From CAVDHB01 sp963608705 (GTDB lineage Bacteria > Bacteroidota > Bacteroidia > Bacteroidales > Bacteroidaceae): a stretch of 64,000 bases of DNA. The number at the start of each line of letters is the position of its first letter. The first letter of the stretch is position 1. The position numbers and the translations under genes are program-made. Below the pieces are notes generated by a model. The model saw only the letters and a list, made by a program, of their open reading frames with translations. It did not search any database and was not told the origin of the DNA. The DNA lies in the NCBI GenBank assembly GCA_963608705.1, contig CAVDHB010000075.1, positions 1 through 64,000 on the forward strand, in the 5' to 3' direction. Shown one piece after another: positions 28,976 to 38,192 of this stretch.

Positions 28976-29401
28976 TTATTCCAATTTTCTCAATGTCCGA
29001 ATGTCCTTTTCCCCATTGTAATATTTATCCAGCACTTCCTTGAACACCTCATTGGGCGACACTACATCAAACAGTGTCATACACGACTTCACCTTTTGAG
29101 CGTCAATCGGTCCAAGTATCTCCACGGCAGATTTTCCCTCTATTTGCAATAAAGCCTTTGTGATAGAAAGCAGACGCTGGGACAAGAGAGGATGTCGCAT
29201 ATACTCCTCCGCCTCCGCTCTACCCTCGATACCATAAAAAGAGGAATTGAAACTGTATCCCAAACCTTTCAGCTGGGGAAATATATACCATATCCAATGC
29301 GATGTCTTCCGTCCGCCACGTATCTCATTCAAAGCGACTTCATAACTGCCATACGATGCGTTTTGCGCTTCCACAAAACGATTTAAATCAAACTTTTCCA
29401 T
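28976..29401 (-). CDS. DUF1810 family protein
   Basis: The start at 29401 (MEKFDLNRFVEAQN) gives the usual DUF1810 opening and 141 residues. Conserved family segments are GGRKTSHWIWYIFPQLKGLG and HPLLSQRLLSITKALL. It is a small cytoplasmic protein of unknown function, with no signal peptide. It is preceded by a structured leader and the -7 element TACCTTTG at 29498-29491. Confidence 0.88.
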   Translation of the reverse strand: MEKFDLNRFVEAQNASYGSYEVALNEIRGGRKTSHWIWYIFPQLKGLGYSFNSSFYGIEGRAEAEEYMRHPLLSQRLLSITKALLQIEGKSAVEILGPIDAQKVKSCMTLFDVVSPNEVFKEVLDKYYNGEKDIRTLRKLE

Positions 29402-29410
29402 ACTGTATAA

Positions 29411-29498
29411 TAAAAACCTGCATACCAAGGGTTTGGTGTGAAGCTCTCACCTCTTCCTTCGTATGCAGGCGGATTATGATTTCCACGGTGCAAAGGTA
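29411..29498 (-). promoter_or_regulatory. Promoter and structured leader before the DUF1810 gene
   Basis: TACCTTTG (29498-29491) matches TAnnTTTG. Downstream, CCTGCATAC/GTATGCAGG (29469-29461 with 29425-29417) forms a 9-bp outer stem enclosing AAGG/CCTT and GGTG/CACC stems, followed at once by TTTTTA, 10 nt before the ATG. As a whole it looks like an intrinsic terminator inside the leader. It could instead be the terminator of the lctP-GH28 operon. Confidence 0.5.
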
Positions 29499-29572
29499 CG
29501 CATCATACTCTTTTCATACAATACCTAAAAAAGAGTATTATTCAACGTGCCAATCACCAAGAGTAAGTATTT

Positions 29573-31018
29573 TCACTTCTTCGCAGGAACTATGTCAAGA
29601 CGATTATAAGACACATTCTTCACAGTCAGATCGAGAATATTCTCTGTTTTCGACACATATCCTGTGACTGTCCCTACCTTTATATTACTGATTTCAATAT
29701 TCTTAGGCGGCAAACGCAAATCTCCTATCAAACGATACACACACTTTGCCTTTTTACAAGTCACATTGTCCACGTGCAGTCCGTCAATCTTCGTAATCTT
29801 CGTGGCATAAGTAGGTACCGCTTTCCATTGGTAAATCACATCCGGGTCAATCTCCACCACTGCTTCCTCGGCAGCCTCAGCAGAACAATTCTTCATGTAG
29901 ACATTCTCCACAAAAGCACCTCTACGGTGATTAGTCTTCACGTAAAACACCCTTTTCACGCTACTTCTCACATGGCAGTCGTGCATATATATATTCCGAA
30001 TGCCTCCACTAATCTCACTACCAATACCCAACAACACATGACCGTTTACGATGTCGCAATTACGTATCACCACATTAGCCGTTGGTGTATGCGTACGCCA
30101 AGCGTCCTGATTACGTCCCGACTTAATCACCACCGCATCATCGCCCTGGTCAAAGACACAGTTCTCCACCAAGAAATCCTGTGTCATCTCCAAGTCGATA
30201 CCATCGTTATTATGTCCGTGCGCATACACGTTCAAGCCTCTCGCCACTCCGTTTTTACACATCAGCATGTGGATAGTCCAGAAAGGACTTTCACGGATGC
30301 TGAAGTCTTGCAGCGAAATGTTCTTGCAACGGTTGAACTGGATAAGTTGCGGTCTGAAATGATTCTCTCCCACCGCCATCTGACGTTCCTTCACCGGCAC
30401 ATCCGTGGAAGCCATCGTGTATAAGCGGCGAGAAGCCTCCATGTGCGCCTTTGGACGGGCGAACCATTTACGCCACAAGTCCATCTGCGGCTTCAAAGTC
30501 CCCTTTCCGCTGATAGCCACATTCTCACAACCATACGCATAAACCAACGGAGAATAGTTCATGCACTCCATTCCCTCCCAACTGGTCTGCACCGCAGGAA
30601 GATAAGCCTCCGAATTGTCCGTAAAGCTCAACACGGCTCCTTCGGAAAGGTGCAAATCCACATTACTCATCAGATGCACAGGGCCTGTCACCCATGCGCC
30701 TGCGGGAATCACCACTCTTCCACCTCCCGCTTTGTTACAAGCCTTGATTGCCTTGGCTATGGCTTTTCCATTTTTCTTAGCCAAGGCATTTTCCTGAGAT
30801 GCAGAAAGAGCTTTCACCTGCGCTTCTGTCAATACTTTAGCCCCATACTTGGTAATGGGAAATTCCCGTGCGGGGAAAACAGGCTCTTTGATAACCGACA
30901 TCTGAAAAGGAGCTTCCACGGTAATGTCCTTGTAAGTCACCCCTTCCTTCGCATTCATCGCCCCAGCCATTGATGATAAGACCAATGCCAGCAGCACAGA
31001 CATTTTTTTTATATTCAT
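29573..31018 (-). CDS. GH28 polygalacturonase
   Basis: The 481-residue protein has a signal peptide (VLLALVLSSMAGAMNA). The catalytic motifs of GH28 are present in order: NNDGIDLE (the NTD motif), GDDAVVIKSG (DD), GHVLLGIGSE (GHG variant) and FYVKTN (RIK variant). The long inserted N-terminal part and these variants resemble exo-acting GH28 enzymes. It should release galacturonate from homogalacturonan or rhamnogalacturonan in the periplasm. Its gene lies 15 nt after a lactate-permease-family gene, and both are 20 kb from uxaBAC. Confidence 0.93.
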   Translation of the reverse strand: MNIKKMSVLLALVLSSMAGAMNAKEGVTYKDITVEAPFQMSVIKEPVFPAREFPITKYGAKVLTEAQVKALSASQENALAKKNGKAIAKAIKACNKAGGGRVVIPAGAWVTGPVHLMSNVDLHLSEGAVLSFTDNSEAYLPAVQTSWEGMECMNYSPLVYAYGCENVAISGKGTLKPQMDLWRKWFARPKAHMEASRRLYTMASTDVPVKERQMAVGENHFRPQLIQFNRCKNISLQDFSIRESPFWTIHMLMCKNGVARGLNVYAHGHNNDGIDLEMTQDFLVENCVFDQGDDAVVIKSGRNQDAWRTHTPTANVVIRNCDIVNGHVLLGIGSEISGGIRNIYMHDCHVRSSVKRVFYVKTNHRRGAFVENVYMKNCSAEAAEEAVVEIDPDVIYQWKAVPTYATKITKIDGLHVDNVTCKKAKCVYRLIGDLRLPPKNIEISNIKVGTVTGYVSKTENILDLTVKNVSYNRLDIVPAKK

Positions 31019-31032
31019 AAACTGATAAATAA

Positions 31033-32523
31033 TTAACTAAAGAAATAAACGGTAAGTCCACCCACCACGATATAAACCAGCGCATACACCACAGCGGATT
31101 TCAATATACGCCCCTCCTTTCCCTGCTGACCGCAGGCACTCGTGGCGATAGCGATGCTTTGAGGAGAGATAATCTTTCCTCCTGTGGCACCCACCGTGTT
31201 GGCGGCCGCCAGCCAGTCCGCAGGAGCATTGATATGACCTGCCACAGACGCCTGCATCTTTCCGAACAGGATATTAGAAGAAGTATCACTGCCCGTAATA
31301 AAGGTACCTATTCCTCCCACCAAAGGAGCGAATAACGGATAGAATGTGCCCGTGGCCGTAGCCAATGCAGTGGCGATAACCGAAATCATACCCGCATAAT
31401 CCATGATAGTAGAGAAACCTACCAGACAAATGACGGTCACAGCCGTGGCACGAAGTTGCACGGTAGTCTTTCCCAGTGTTTGAAACAACTCTTTCGGAGA
31501 AGCACCTTGAATAAGTCCCCCTACGAAGGTTCCCACAAAGAGCAAAAGACCCGCATGCGTCAACCAATGAACACTGTAAGGTTTTATATGCTCTACCGGA
31601 ATGAGAATTGTCGTTATCAAATGGGAATCCAAGACATTGCGTACAGCGGGAAACAACGGACTGGTGAAAATGACCAGTAAGAGAATCAAGCCGTACACAC
31701 TCCACGCCTTGCAAAGTTCTTTAACAGGAATACGCTCTTTTACTTTCTCCCCTTTTCCAAGGAACTTGCCAAAAGCGACAATCACCACGATAGACAACAA
31801 ACTTCCGATGATGGCCGGAGATTCTGCCCCCATATATTTAGCCGACAGAAACTGACTGACCAATGACACACAGCCTGTCAGCAAAGCGAGCAATATATTC
31901 TTCATTAAAGCTTCTTTCCGTTTGTCGGCTAACCAGACAATAAAGAAAGGAATGATAAACATCAACAAAGAAAGCTGTAACACCACGTTCGCACTCAGCG
32001 CATTCACCGACAACCCCGTCTCTGTGGCCAAGACAATGACAGGGGTTCCCACCGCACCGAAAGCCGTGGCTACACTGTTCGCAATCAAACACACCACGGC
32101 GGCAAACACAGGCTTATACCCCAGACTGATAAGTATAGCCGCCGGAATAGCCACCGCAGTACCGAATCCCGCCATGGCCTCCAAGAGTCCGCCGAAGCCC
32201 CATGTCAGCAGCAACACCTGCACACTACGGTCGGTAGAGATCTGAGAGAATTGTTTCTTGATTATCTCCATATTCCTCGTAAGCATCAATGTATTATAAC
32301 TGAAGATGGCCATGAGGATAATAATAAGAATAGGAGAAATCGCTTTCATCGCCCCGTACAAGAAACTGAAAGAGGTGTCATGCCAAGAGAAATCGAAACC
32401 ATAGACAGCGATCAGTGCCGTCCCCACCAATGTAATCAAGCTACTCTTGTCGCCCGGAAGTTTCACTACCGTCATCAGCACGACCAAGAGAACAATCGGT
32501 AACAATGCCAGTATTATATCCAT
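31033..32523 (-). CDS. lctP: L-lactate permease (LctP) family transporter
   Basis: The start at 32523 (MDIILALLPIVLLVVLMTVV) follows the promoter element at 32571-32564. The 496-residue protein has about 12-14 transmembrane segments, and the family segments GFGGLLEAMAGFGTAVAIPA and GGIGTFITGSDTSSNILFG are clear. The family imports L-lactate or glycolate with protons. Co-transcription with GH28 (15-nt gap) suggests that it moves a product of pectin breakdown, such as lactate arising from rhamnose through lactaldehyde. The substrate is inferred only. Confidence 0.9.
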   Translation of the reverse strand: MDIILALLPIVLLVVLMTVVKLPGDKSSLITLVGTALIAVYGFDFSWHDTSFSFLYGAMKAISPILIIILMAIFSYNTLMLTRNMEIIKKQFSQISTDRSVQVLLLTWGFGGLLEAMAGFGTAVAIPAAILISLGYKPVFAAVVCLIANSVATAFGAVGTPVIVLATETGLSVNALSANVVLQLSLLMFIIPFFIVWLADKRKEALMKNILLALLTGCVSLVSQFLSAKYMGAESPAIIGSLLSIVVIVAFGKFLGKGEKVKERIPVKELCKAWSVYGLILLLVIFTSPLFPAVRNVLDSHLITTILIPVEHIKPYSVHWLTHAGLLLFVGTFVGGLIQGASPKELFQTLGKTTVQLRATAVTVICLVGFSTIMDYAGMISVIATALATATGTFYPLFAPLVGGIGTFITGSDTSSNILFGKMQASVAGHINAPADWLAAANTVGATGGKIISPQSIAIATSACGQQGKEGRILKSAVVYALVYIVVGGLTVYFFS

Positions 32524-32563
32524 TTTGTTTTGTGTGATTATTGTTGTTAGTTTTACATCTTTG

Positions 32564-32571
32564 CAAAGATA
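32564..32571 (-). promoter_or_regulatory. -7 element of the lctP-GH28 operon
   Basis: TATCTTTG on the minus strand matches TAnnTTTG, 41 nt before the lctP ATG. A TTTG lies upstream at 32599-32596, but the 24-bp spacer is long. Confidence 0.55.
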
Positions 32572-32896
32572 CAATAAAAATTAAAGATATGAAAGCAAAG
32601 CGTATTTAAACTGATCTATCTTTACGCCAACCTACATATCTAACAAGTTGTTCCCACTCACATGAAGAAATACCCTAAGCCCCCTCAATTTCACATTTTT
32701 TCCAAAAACGAGCCATCATGAATCCCCGTTTTCCTGACAAAGACAAAAAAAACTAACAAACAATAAGAGGAGGAGGATTTTCAAAAATAACACTTAGTTT
32801 TGCAACGGATTAGCGATGCTGCCCTCTCAGTTTCAAACTAAAAGCTGCGTGGAAGTATCCTATTCTTAAAAAATTGCATACACAATAATTACAAAA
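32572..32896. other. Divergent intergenic region before gldL
   Basis: It holds TAGTTTTG at 32795-32802 (plus strand, TAnnTTTG), which would give an untranslated leader of about 85 nt for gldL. No ORF or strong repeat is seen. Confidence 0.45.
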
Positions 32897-33457
32897 ATGA
32901 ACAAAATATCCAAATTCCTTTCAAGTCATAAAGGAAAAGTATTTTTCAATATGGCTTATTCATGGGGTGCCTGCTTAGTGATTTTAGGAGCAGTATTCAA
33001 GATTTCCCACTTACCTTATGACAACGTATTCCTTATGATAGGAATGATCACAGAAGTTTCCGTATTCTTTATCACAGGCTTCGATAATCCCAAGGATGAT
33101 TATCAATGGGAGAAAGTATTCCCCCTTTTAGGTAAAGGGAAGGTTAACCATGCGGATTCACCACTAAAGACTGAACTCTCAGGATTGTCACAGGAAGGAG
33201 TCAAAAAACAATTGCAAGAATTGGAGACCAACATCAATTCATTAAATGAAATCTATAAAGAACAAGCCCAAATAATGGCAGCTCAGACAACTTCCGTCAA
33301 ACAACTTGGAGAAACTCTTAGTCAGTTAGACAAGAACTGCAAAGACACGGTGGACGGAAGCGACTCCATCAGAAAAGATATTTGTGGTTTGGCACAAAAA
33401 CTGGCTCAATTAAATCGTGTATATGGAAACATGACGGAAGCCCTAAAGAACAACTAA
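32897..33457 (+). CDS. gldL: GldL/PorL-like inner-membrane motor protein
   Basis: Two N-terminal transmembrane helices (about 15-37 and 45-62) carry the family pattern YSWGACLVILGAVFKISHLP and MIGMITEVSVFFITGF, including the Glu in helix 2 that is needed in the proton-driven GldLM motor. A cytoplasmic coiled coil follows to residue 186. GldL and GldM power type IX secretion and gliding. Here gldM follows after 13 nt, but gldK, gldN and gldJ are not adjacent, so this is an isolated motor cassette. Confidence 0.88.
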   Translation: MNKISKFLSSHKGKVFFNMAYSWGACLVILGAVFKISHLPYDNVFLMIGMITEVSVFFITGFDNPKDDYQWEKVFPLLGKGKVNHADSPLKTELSGLSQEGVKKQLQELETNINSLNEIYKEQAQIMAAQTTSVKQLGETLSQLDKNCKDTVDGSDSIRKDICGLAQKLAQLNRVYGNMTEALKNN

Positions 33458-33470
33458 TCCACACTTTATC

Positions 33471-34802
33471 ATGGCAAAAATGGAACTGTCGCCACGCCAG
33501 AAAATGATTAACCTTATTTACGTCATTCTTCTTGCGATGTTGGCTATAAACGTATCGGATGATGTAATGAAGGGCTACACCGTACTCAACAACGAGTATG
33601 GCACACGGAACAGTTTATGGCAAGAAACAAACGAAAACTTACTGACACAATTAAAGTCGCTTGGCGTTGACTCCCTCTATCAAAAGGGCGTAATATTGGA
33701 TAAACAAACCAAAGATATTATTTCATTCACGAAAACGTTGAAAGAACAAATAGCGGCAGAAGCGGACAAGGACGATTATGAAAAAGGGAAATTACAGAAT
33801 GACGAAGATTTGAAATCTGTTCCCTACATTATGCTGGCTCCCACACAACGAAATGGCACGAAACTACGCAAGCAAATGGACGCATACCGCAACTTTTTGG
33901 GGGGTATCATGAAAGATTCTATTAACAAATCCATTGCGATGGCCTATGTAAGCACGAATGCTGTCCGCAACCGTATCGGAACTTCATTCTCATGGGAAAG
34001 AGAATGTTTCAATTCACTACCGGCAATTGGCGGTATCGTACTTTTGAATAGAATAGAAGAAAATGTCTTATTTGCCGAGCGTGAATGTCTTCGGGATTTA
34101 CTATTGCAAGTGGTGAAAGCTGTGTACAAAAAAGGCGGTAATATACCAACGTCCATATTGACTTCTGCGAGTGGTGTAAATAGCCCTATGCTCACTGCGA
34201 CATCCAGTGAGTCTTCTTCTGACATCCCCGTAGAGACAGGAGAGATATCTGACCTCTATTCAGGCATAGGCAATACACTGAATCTATTCCCAGGCACTCC
34301 GGTCTCTCAACTTCAGATGACTACCAACAATGGTCATGTGGCCTTGCAGAAAGGGAAATGGGTCATTATCCCCCAGAATCCAGAACGAAAAGCGGATGTG
34401 ACTGTACGTCACCGTCCCGATGGAAGAGTATTGGGCAAATTCAGCTTCAATGTTAAATCCATTCCAGACCCTACTCCTTATATAATATTAGGAGAAAGTA
34501 CATATAGAGGAGGAGTTCCTGTAAGCAAAGCTAAGCTGAATACCCTGAGAAGACTCGGTGCCACCTATAGACACGGGAAAGACAATATCGAATTCCGTAT
34601 CATCTCTTTTGAAACTGTTTTTGTGAAAGCAAACGGTAAGATAGAGAGAATGAATTCACATGGTGGCTCATTTTCACCCGCTCAGCAAGCACAAATCAAG
34701 ATGCTGAACAGCGGAGACCGTTTCTACGTGACCTCCATTATTGTGGAAGACAATGGTGGAAACAGAAGAGAAATAGAACCATTAAATATTATAATAGACT
34801 GA
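33471..34802 (+). CDS. gldM: GldM/PorM-like periplasmic motor shaft protein
   Basis: The opening LSPRQKMINLIYVILLAMLA is the characteristic GldM N-terminus with its single transmembrane helix, followed by NVSDDVMKGYTVLNNEY. The periplasmic part ends with the terminal GldM domains (GGVPVSKAKLNTLRRLGATY onward). At 443 residues it is shorter than the roughly 510-residue PorM/GldM, with a reduced middle region. It should link the GldL motor to an outer-membrane partner; the OmpA-like protein encoded 2 nt downstream is the obvious candidate. Confidence 0.88.
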   Translation: MAKMELSPRQKMINLIYVILLAMLAINVSDDVMKGYTVLNNEYGTRNSLWQETNENLLTQLKSLGVDSLYQKGVILDKQTKDIISFTKTLKEQIAAEADKDDYEKGKLQNDEDLKSVPYIMLAPTQRNGTKLRKQMDAYRNFLGGIMKDSINKSIAMAYVSTNAVRNRIGTSFSWERECFNSLPAIGGIVLLNRIEENVLFAERECLRDLLLQVVKAVYKKGGNIPTSILTSASGVNSPMLTATSSESSSDIPVETGEISDLYSGIGNTLNLFPGTPVSQLQMTTNNGHVALQKGKWVIIPQNPERKADVTVRHRPDGRVLGKFSFNVKSIPDPTPYIILGESTYRGGVPVSKAKLNTLRRLGATYRHGKDNIEFRIISFETVFVKANGKIERMNSHGGSFSPAQQAQIKMLNSGDRFYVTSIIVEDNGGNRREIEPLNIIID

Positions 34803-34803
34803 A

Positions 34804-35928
34804 ATGAACTGTATTTTTAAAAAGTACATAAGCACTGCTTTAATATTGAGCGGAACAGCTACCATAGCTTCCGCTCAAGCACAGACTCATTCTTTTTGGG
34901 ATAACACCTATATAGAAGCTACAGGTGGTTACGGGGTGAGAATTTCCGCTACAGATGCGAAAGCAACCGGATGGGGGCAACAAATGTCTCCTATATACGG
35001 CTTCGGTGTAGGAAAATGGGTAAGCCCTTATGTGGCTCTTCAAGCTTCATACCATACGGGAAAAATCAAACATTTCTCATTGAACTATTCCATTGTGAGC
35101 GCCCAAGTACTACTGGACATCCAATCGTTGACACATGGATATGATCCGGCACGCAAGTTTCATATCTATCCATTAGTAGGATTGGGAGCATTCATCTCTA
35201 AAGGTTCCACTCACCAACACTTGGCCGTCACCTACGGTGCTAAAGCGCAACTGGATTTAAATAACCATTGGGGAATTCATGGCATATTGTCTGGCAATCT
35301 TACGGACAACGACGCAGTACACGAGGCTATGACCGGCGTAACAAACATCTTCAGTCTACAGGTTGGAGTAAATTATCGTTTTGGCAAGAAATCATTTAAG
35401 ACATATAGAAGCTCCAGTCCACAGAATGAAGAGCAAATAGACAGATTAAACAAGGAGGTAAACAACCTGCGCCAGGAAGTAACTAATCTGAACAAACAAC
35501 TGAATGACCTAAAGCAGACGAAAAACCAGAGCATATCTGATGCTGTGCATCCTACTACTGATGAAGGAGACTCACTCCAGAAGACATTTTATACAGAACC
35601 TACAGACAAGAAAATGTACATCTACATCCGTTTTGCAGAATTCAGTTCTTATCTTTCTGAAAAAGAGCGTTCAAACATAGCGAACATTGGTGAATGGATG
35701 AAGACGCAACCCGAATTCCAAGTAAAGATTCTAGCATTCAGTGACAATCAGAATGACAAAGAATATGATAAGGAACTTCGTGAGAAACGTACAAATGCTA
35801 TTCGGAAGATATTGATAGACACTTATAAAATCAACTCTTCCCGTATATCCATCACATCACCGGAGGAAGAAGGTTATCTTAACAAGAAAGACTGTAGTGC
35901 AATGATTATTTTCATACCGACAAAATAA
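34804..35928 (+). CDS. Outer-membrane beta-barrel protein with coiled coil and OmpA-like C-terminus
   Basis: The 374-residue protein has a signal peptide (LILSGTATIASAQA), an eight-stranded-barrel-like region (about 30-200), a heptad-rich coiled coil (EEQIDRLNKEVNNLRQEVTN, about 210-240), and an OmpA-type peptidoglycan-binding domain (FAEFSSYLSEKERSNIANIG onward). It starts 2 nt after gldM, so the three genes form one unit. It could anchor the GldLM shaft to the cell wall and outer membrane in place of GldK/GldN/PorE. It is followed by a strong terminator. Confidence 0.85.
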   Translation: MNCIFKKYISTALILSGTATIASAQAQTHSFWDNTYIEATGGYGVRISATDAKATGWGQQMSPIYGFGVGKWVSPYVALQASYHTGKIKHFSLNYSIVSAQVLLDIQSLTHGYDPARKFHIYPLVGLGAFISKGSTHQHLAVTYGAKAQLDLNNHWGIHGILSGNLTDNDAVHEAMTGVTNIFSLQVGVNYRFGKKSFKTYRSSSPQNEEQIDRLNKEVNNLRQEVTNLNKQLNDLKQTKNQSISDAVHPTTDEGDSLQKTFYTEPTDKKMYIYIRFAEFSSYLSEKERSNIANIGEWMKTQPEFQVKILAFSDNQNDKEYDKELREKRTNAIRKILIDTYKINSSRISITSPEEEGYLNKKDCSAMIIFIPTK

Positions 35929-35950
35929 TCCAAACTATCCATAAACCAAG

Positions 35951-35991
35951 AGAGTTCGAAAGGACATACAATCCTTCCGAACTCTTTTTTA
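35951..35991 (+). terminator. Terminator of the gldL-gldM-ompA-like operon
   Basis: AGAGTTCG/CGAACTCT with an inner AAGGA/TCCTT stem across one mismatch, then a run of six T. Confidence 0.9.
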
Positions 35992-36044
35992 TTCTATACA
36001 GTCTGTTTCAGACAGAATTTCTTAGGTATATCATCAAAAAGCCT

Positions 36045-36052
36045 TACCTTTG
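36045..36052 (+). promoter_or_regulatory. -7 element of the mlaEF operon
   Basis: TACCTTTG fits TAnnTTTG, 29 nt before the mlaE ATG at 36081. Confidence 0.6.
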
Positions 36053-36080
36053 CACCATTAATTCTAAGGTTTACAAATCT

Positions 36081-36839
36081 ATGATATTAAAGTTACTGTT
36101 CAGATACCTGACCACCTTCGGACAATACCTTGAGCTATTAGGCCGAGTGTTCGCCCGTCCACAACGAATGCGGATGTTCCTCAAACAATTAAGCAAAGAA
36201 ATGCAGCAATTGGGCGTGAACTCCGTAGGCATCGTGCTGCTCATCTCTTTCTTTATTGGAGCGGTCATCTGCATACAAATCAAGCTGAACATCCAAAGTC
36301 CGTGGATGCCTCGTTTTGTAACAGGCTACACCACTCGTGAAATAATGCTTCTGGAGTTCTCCTCTTCCATCATGTGCCTTATCCTGTCTGGAAAGGTAGG
36401 CTCAAACATCGCCTCTGAGATAGGTACCATGCGAGTGACACAGCAGATTGACGCCTTGGAAATCATGGGCGTGAACTCCGCCAACTTTCTCATCCTCCCC
36501 AAAATCATGGGATTGATGATTATGATCCCCTTCCTTGTGACATTCAGCGTATTCTCCGGCATTGTCGGAGCCTACGCCACTGCATATATAGGGAATATCA
36601 TCTCTGTGGATGACCTGACTTACGGCTTCCACTACTCTTTTACCCCCTGGTTTTTCTGGTGTGGCATCATAAAATCCGTGGTATTCGGATTCATCATCGC
36701 CAGTGTGGCCTCTTTCTTCGGCTATAATGTGGAAGGTGGCTCCATCGAAGTGGGTAAAGCCAGCACCAACGCCGTAGTCAGCAGCAGCGTGTTAATTCTC
36801 TTCACGGATATGTTTCTCACCCAGTTGCTCACCAAATAA
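36081..36839 (+). CDS. mlaE: MlaE-family lipid ABC transporter permease
   Basis: The 252-residue membrane protein has an N-terminal amphipathic segment and about five membrane segments. The family region EIGTMRVTQQIDALEIMGVNS is well conserved. It forms the inner-membrane channel of the Mla phospholipid transporter that maintains outer-membrane asymmetry. mlaF follows after 12 nt. No MCE-domain mlaD is adjacent here, and it may be elsewhere, as I recall for other Bacteroidetes. Confidence 0.93.
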   Translation: MILKLLFRYLTTFGQYLELLGRVFARPQRMRMFLKQLSKEMQQLGVNSVGIVLLISFFIGAVICIQIKLNIQSPWMPRFVTGYTTREIMLLEFSSSIMCLILSGKVGSNIASEIGTMRVTQQIDALEIMGVNSANFLILPKIMGLMIMIPFLVTFSVFSGIVGAYATAYIGNIISVDDLTYGFHYSFTPWFFWCGIIKSVVFGFIIASVASFFGYNVEGGSIEVGKASTNAVVSSSVLILFTDMFLTQLLTK

Positions 36840-36851
36840 AGCCATCCAACC

Positions 36852-37634
36852 ATGATTGAATTAAAAGACTTACATAAATCTTTCGAAGACAAAGAGGTAC
36901 TGAAAGGCATCTCAGCAGTGTTCAAAGACGGAGTGACCAACCTCATCATCGGACAAAGTGGTTCCGGAAAGACCGTACTGATGAAGAACATCGTGGGATT
37001 GTTCAATCCCACGGAGGGGCAAATCCTTTACGATGGCAGAGACCTCGTAACCATGAGCAAGAAAGAAAAGATGCAACTCAGACGGGAAATGGGAATGCTC
37101 TTCCAAAACGCCGCCCTTTTCGACTCCATGACTGTGCTGGAAAACGTGATGTTTCCGCTGAACATGTTCTCCACAAAGACATGGAAAGAACGCTACGACA
37201 GAGCCATGTTCTGCCTCGACAGGGTACACCTGGCGGATGCGGGAAATAAGTATCCCGGAGAAATCAGTGGTGGAATGCAGAAGCGTGCGGCCATCGCCAG
37301 AGCCATCTCACTCAGACCGAGGTATCTGTTCTGCGATGAGCCGAACTCTGGCCTAGACCCCAAGACATCCCTTGTGATTGACGAACTGATACACAGCATC
37401 ACCAAGGAGTTCAACATGACCACCATCATCAACACGCACGACATGAACTCCGTGATGGGCATCGGAGAGAACATCCTTTACCTCTATCAAGGGTTCAAAG
37501 AATGGGAAGGCAGCAAAGACGAGATTATCACCTCCAACAACAAACTGCTGAACGACTTTATCTTCGCCTCTGACCTTTTCCGAAAAGTCAAGGAAGTGGA
37601 GATAGAGGAAGAAAAAGAAAAACAAAAAGCATGA
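36852..37634 (+). CDS. mlaF: MlaF-family ABC transporter ATP-binding protein
   Basis: The 260-residue ATPase has Walker A GQSGSGKTVL (about 36-45), signature SGGMQKR, Walker B LFCDEPNSGLD, and a downstream His in NTHDM. It drives phospholipid transport with MlaE. The C-terminus is a Glu/Lys-rich helix whose end overlaps the next gene by ATGA. Confidence 0.94.
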   Translation: MIELKDLHKSFEDKEVLKGISAVFKDGVTNLIIGQSGSGKTVLMKNIVGLFNPTEGQILYDGRDLVTMSKKEKMQLRREMGMLFQNAALFDSMTVLENVMFPLNMFSTKTWKERYDRAMFCLDRVHLADAGNKYPGEISGGMQKRAAIARAISLRPRYLFCDEPNSGLDPKTSLVIDELIHSITKEFNMTTIINTHDMNSVMGIGENILYLYQGFKEWEGSKDEIITSNNKLLNDFIFASDLFRKVKEVEIEEEKEKQKA

Positions 37635-38179
37635 AGCAATTACTTGCCTGCTGCCTGTGTTTTCTGGTCTGTCTCAGCCTTCAGGCTTCTCCCAAAGACC
37701 GCATAGACCGTATGTTTGTAACTGACAGCACACTCTACACAGATATTACAAACACCTTCTTCGGCGGACGATTCGGCAGCCCGCAATCCGAGATGCTTTC
37801 CAAGGTGAAAGCTTCGGAAGACACACAGCTACAACAAGCCATATATGGAGAAATACAACTCGGTATCACCGTATACAATGAAATAGTTTTCCAACAAGCC
37901 ACCCTGCAATTCCACCAAAACAGATTCTCCAATATCCTCTTCGGCAGCTCTTTCCTTGGATATGAAGATGCACTCAGAGTCTACCTGCGTATCAAAAGAG
38001 TACTGGCAAGACAATACGGAGAATCACTGTTCAAACAGAAGAAGCAGGACATGACCAACGTATATGACCTCAAAGGACAAAACATGTGCATCCTCCAACT
38101 GAACCGACAGGAAGACAAACAAGCGAAGGTCACCTTCCATGTGATTTTAAGCTATTGGAACAAAGCACTCACAAACTAA
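37631..38179 (+). CDS. Exported protein of unknown function in the mla operon
   Basis: The 182-residue protein has a signal peptide (LLACCLCFLVCLSLQAS). Its start overlaps the mlaF stop by 4 nt (ATGA), so translation is coupled. The mature part is mixed alpha/beta with no family I recognise. The coupling suggests a periplasmic accessory of the MlaEF transporter, but this is inference. Cysteines occur only in the signal region and late in the protein, and no lipobox fits well. Confidence 0.75.
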   Translation: MKQLLACCLCFLVCLSLQASPKDRIDRMFVTDSTLYTDITNTFFGGRFGSPQSEMLSKVKASEDTQLQQAIYGEIQLGITVYNEIVFQQATLQFHQNRFSNILFGSSFLGYEDALRVYLRIKRVLARQYGESLFKQKKQDMTNVYDLKGQNMCILQLNRQEDKQAKVTFHVILSYWNKALTN

Positions 38180-38192
38180 TCCTCAAGAAGCG

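Noticed and set aside
36081..38179. The mlaE-mlaF-exported protein trio as part of the GldLM machine
   Set aside because: A strong terminator and a new promoter separate them, and the MlaE and MlaF motifs are unambiguous.
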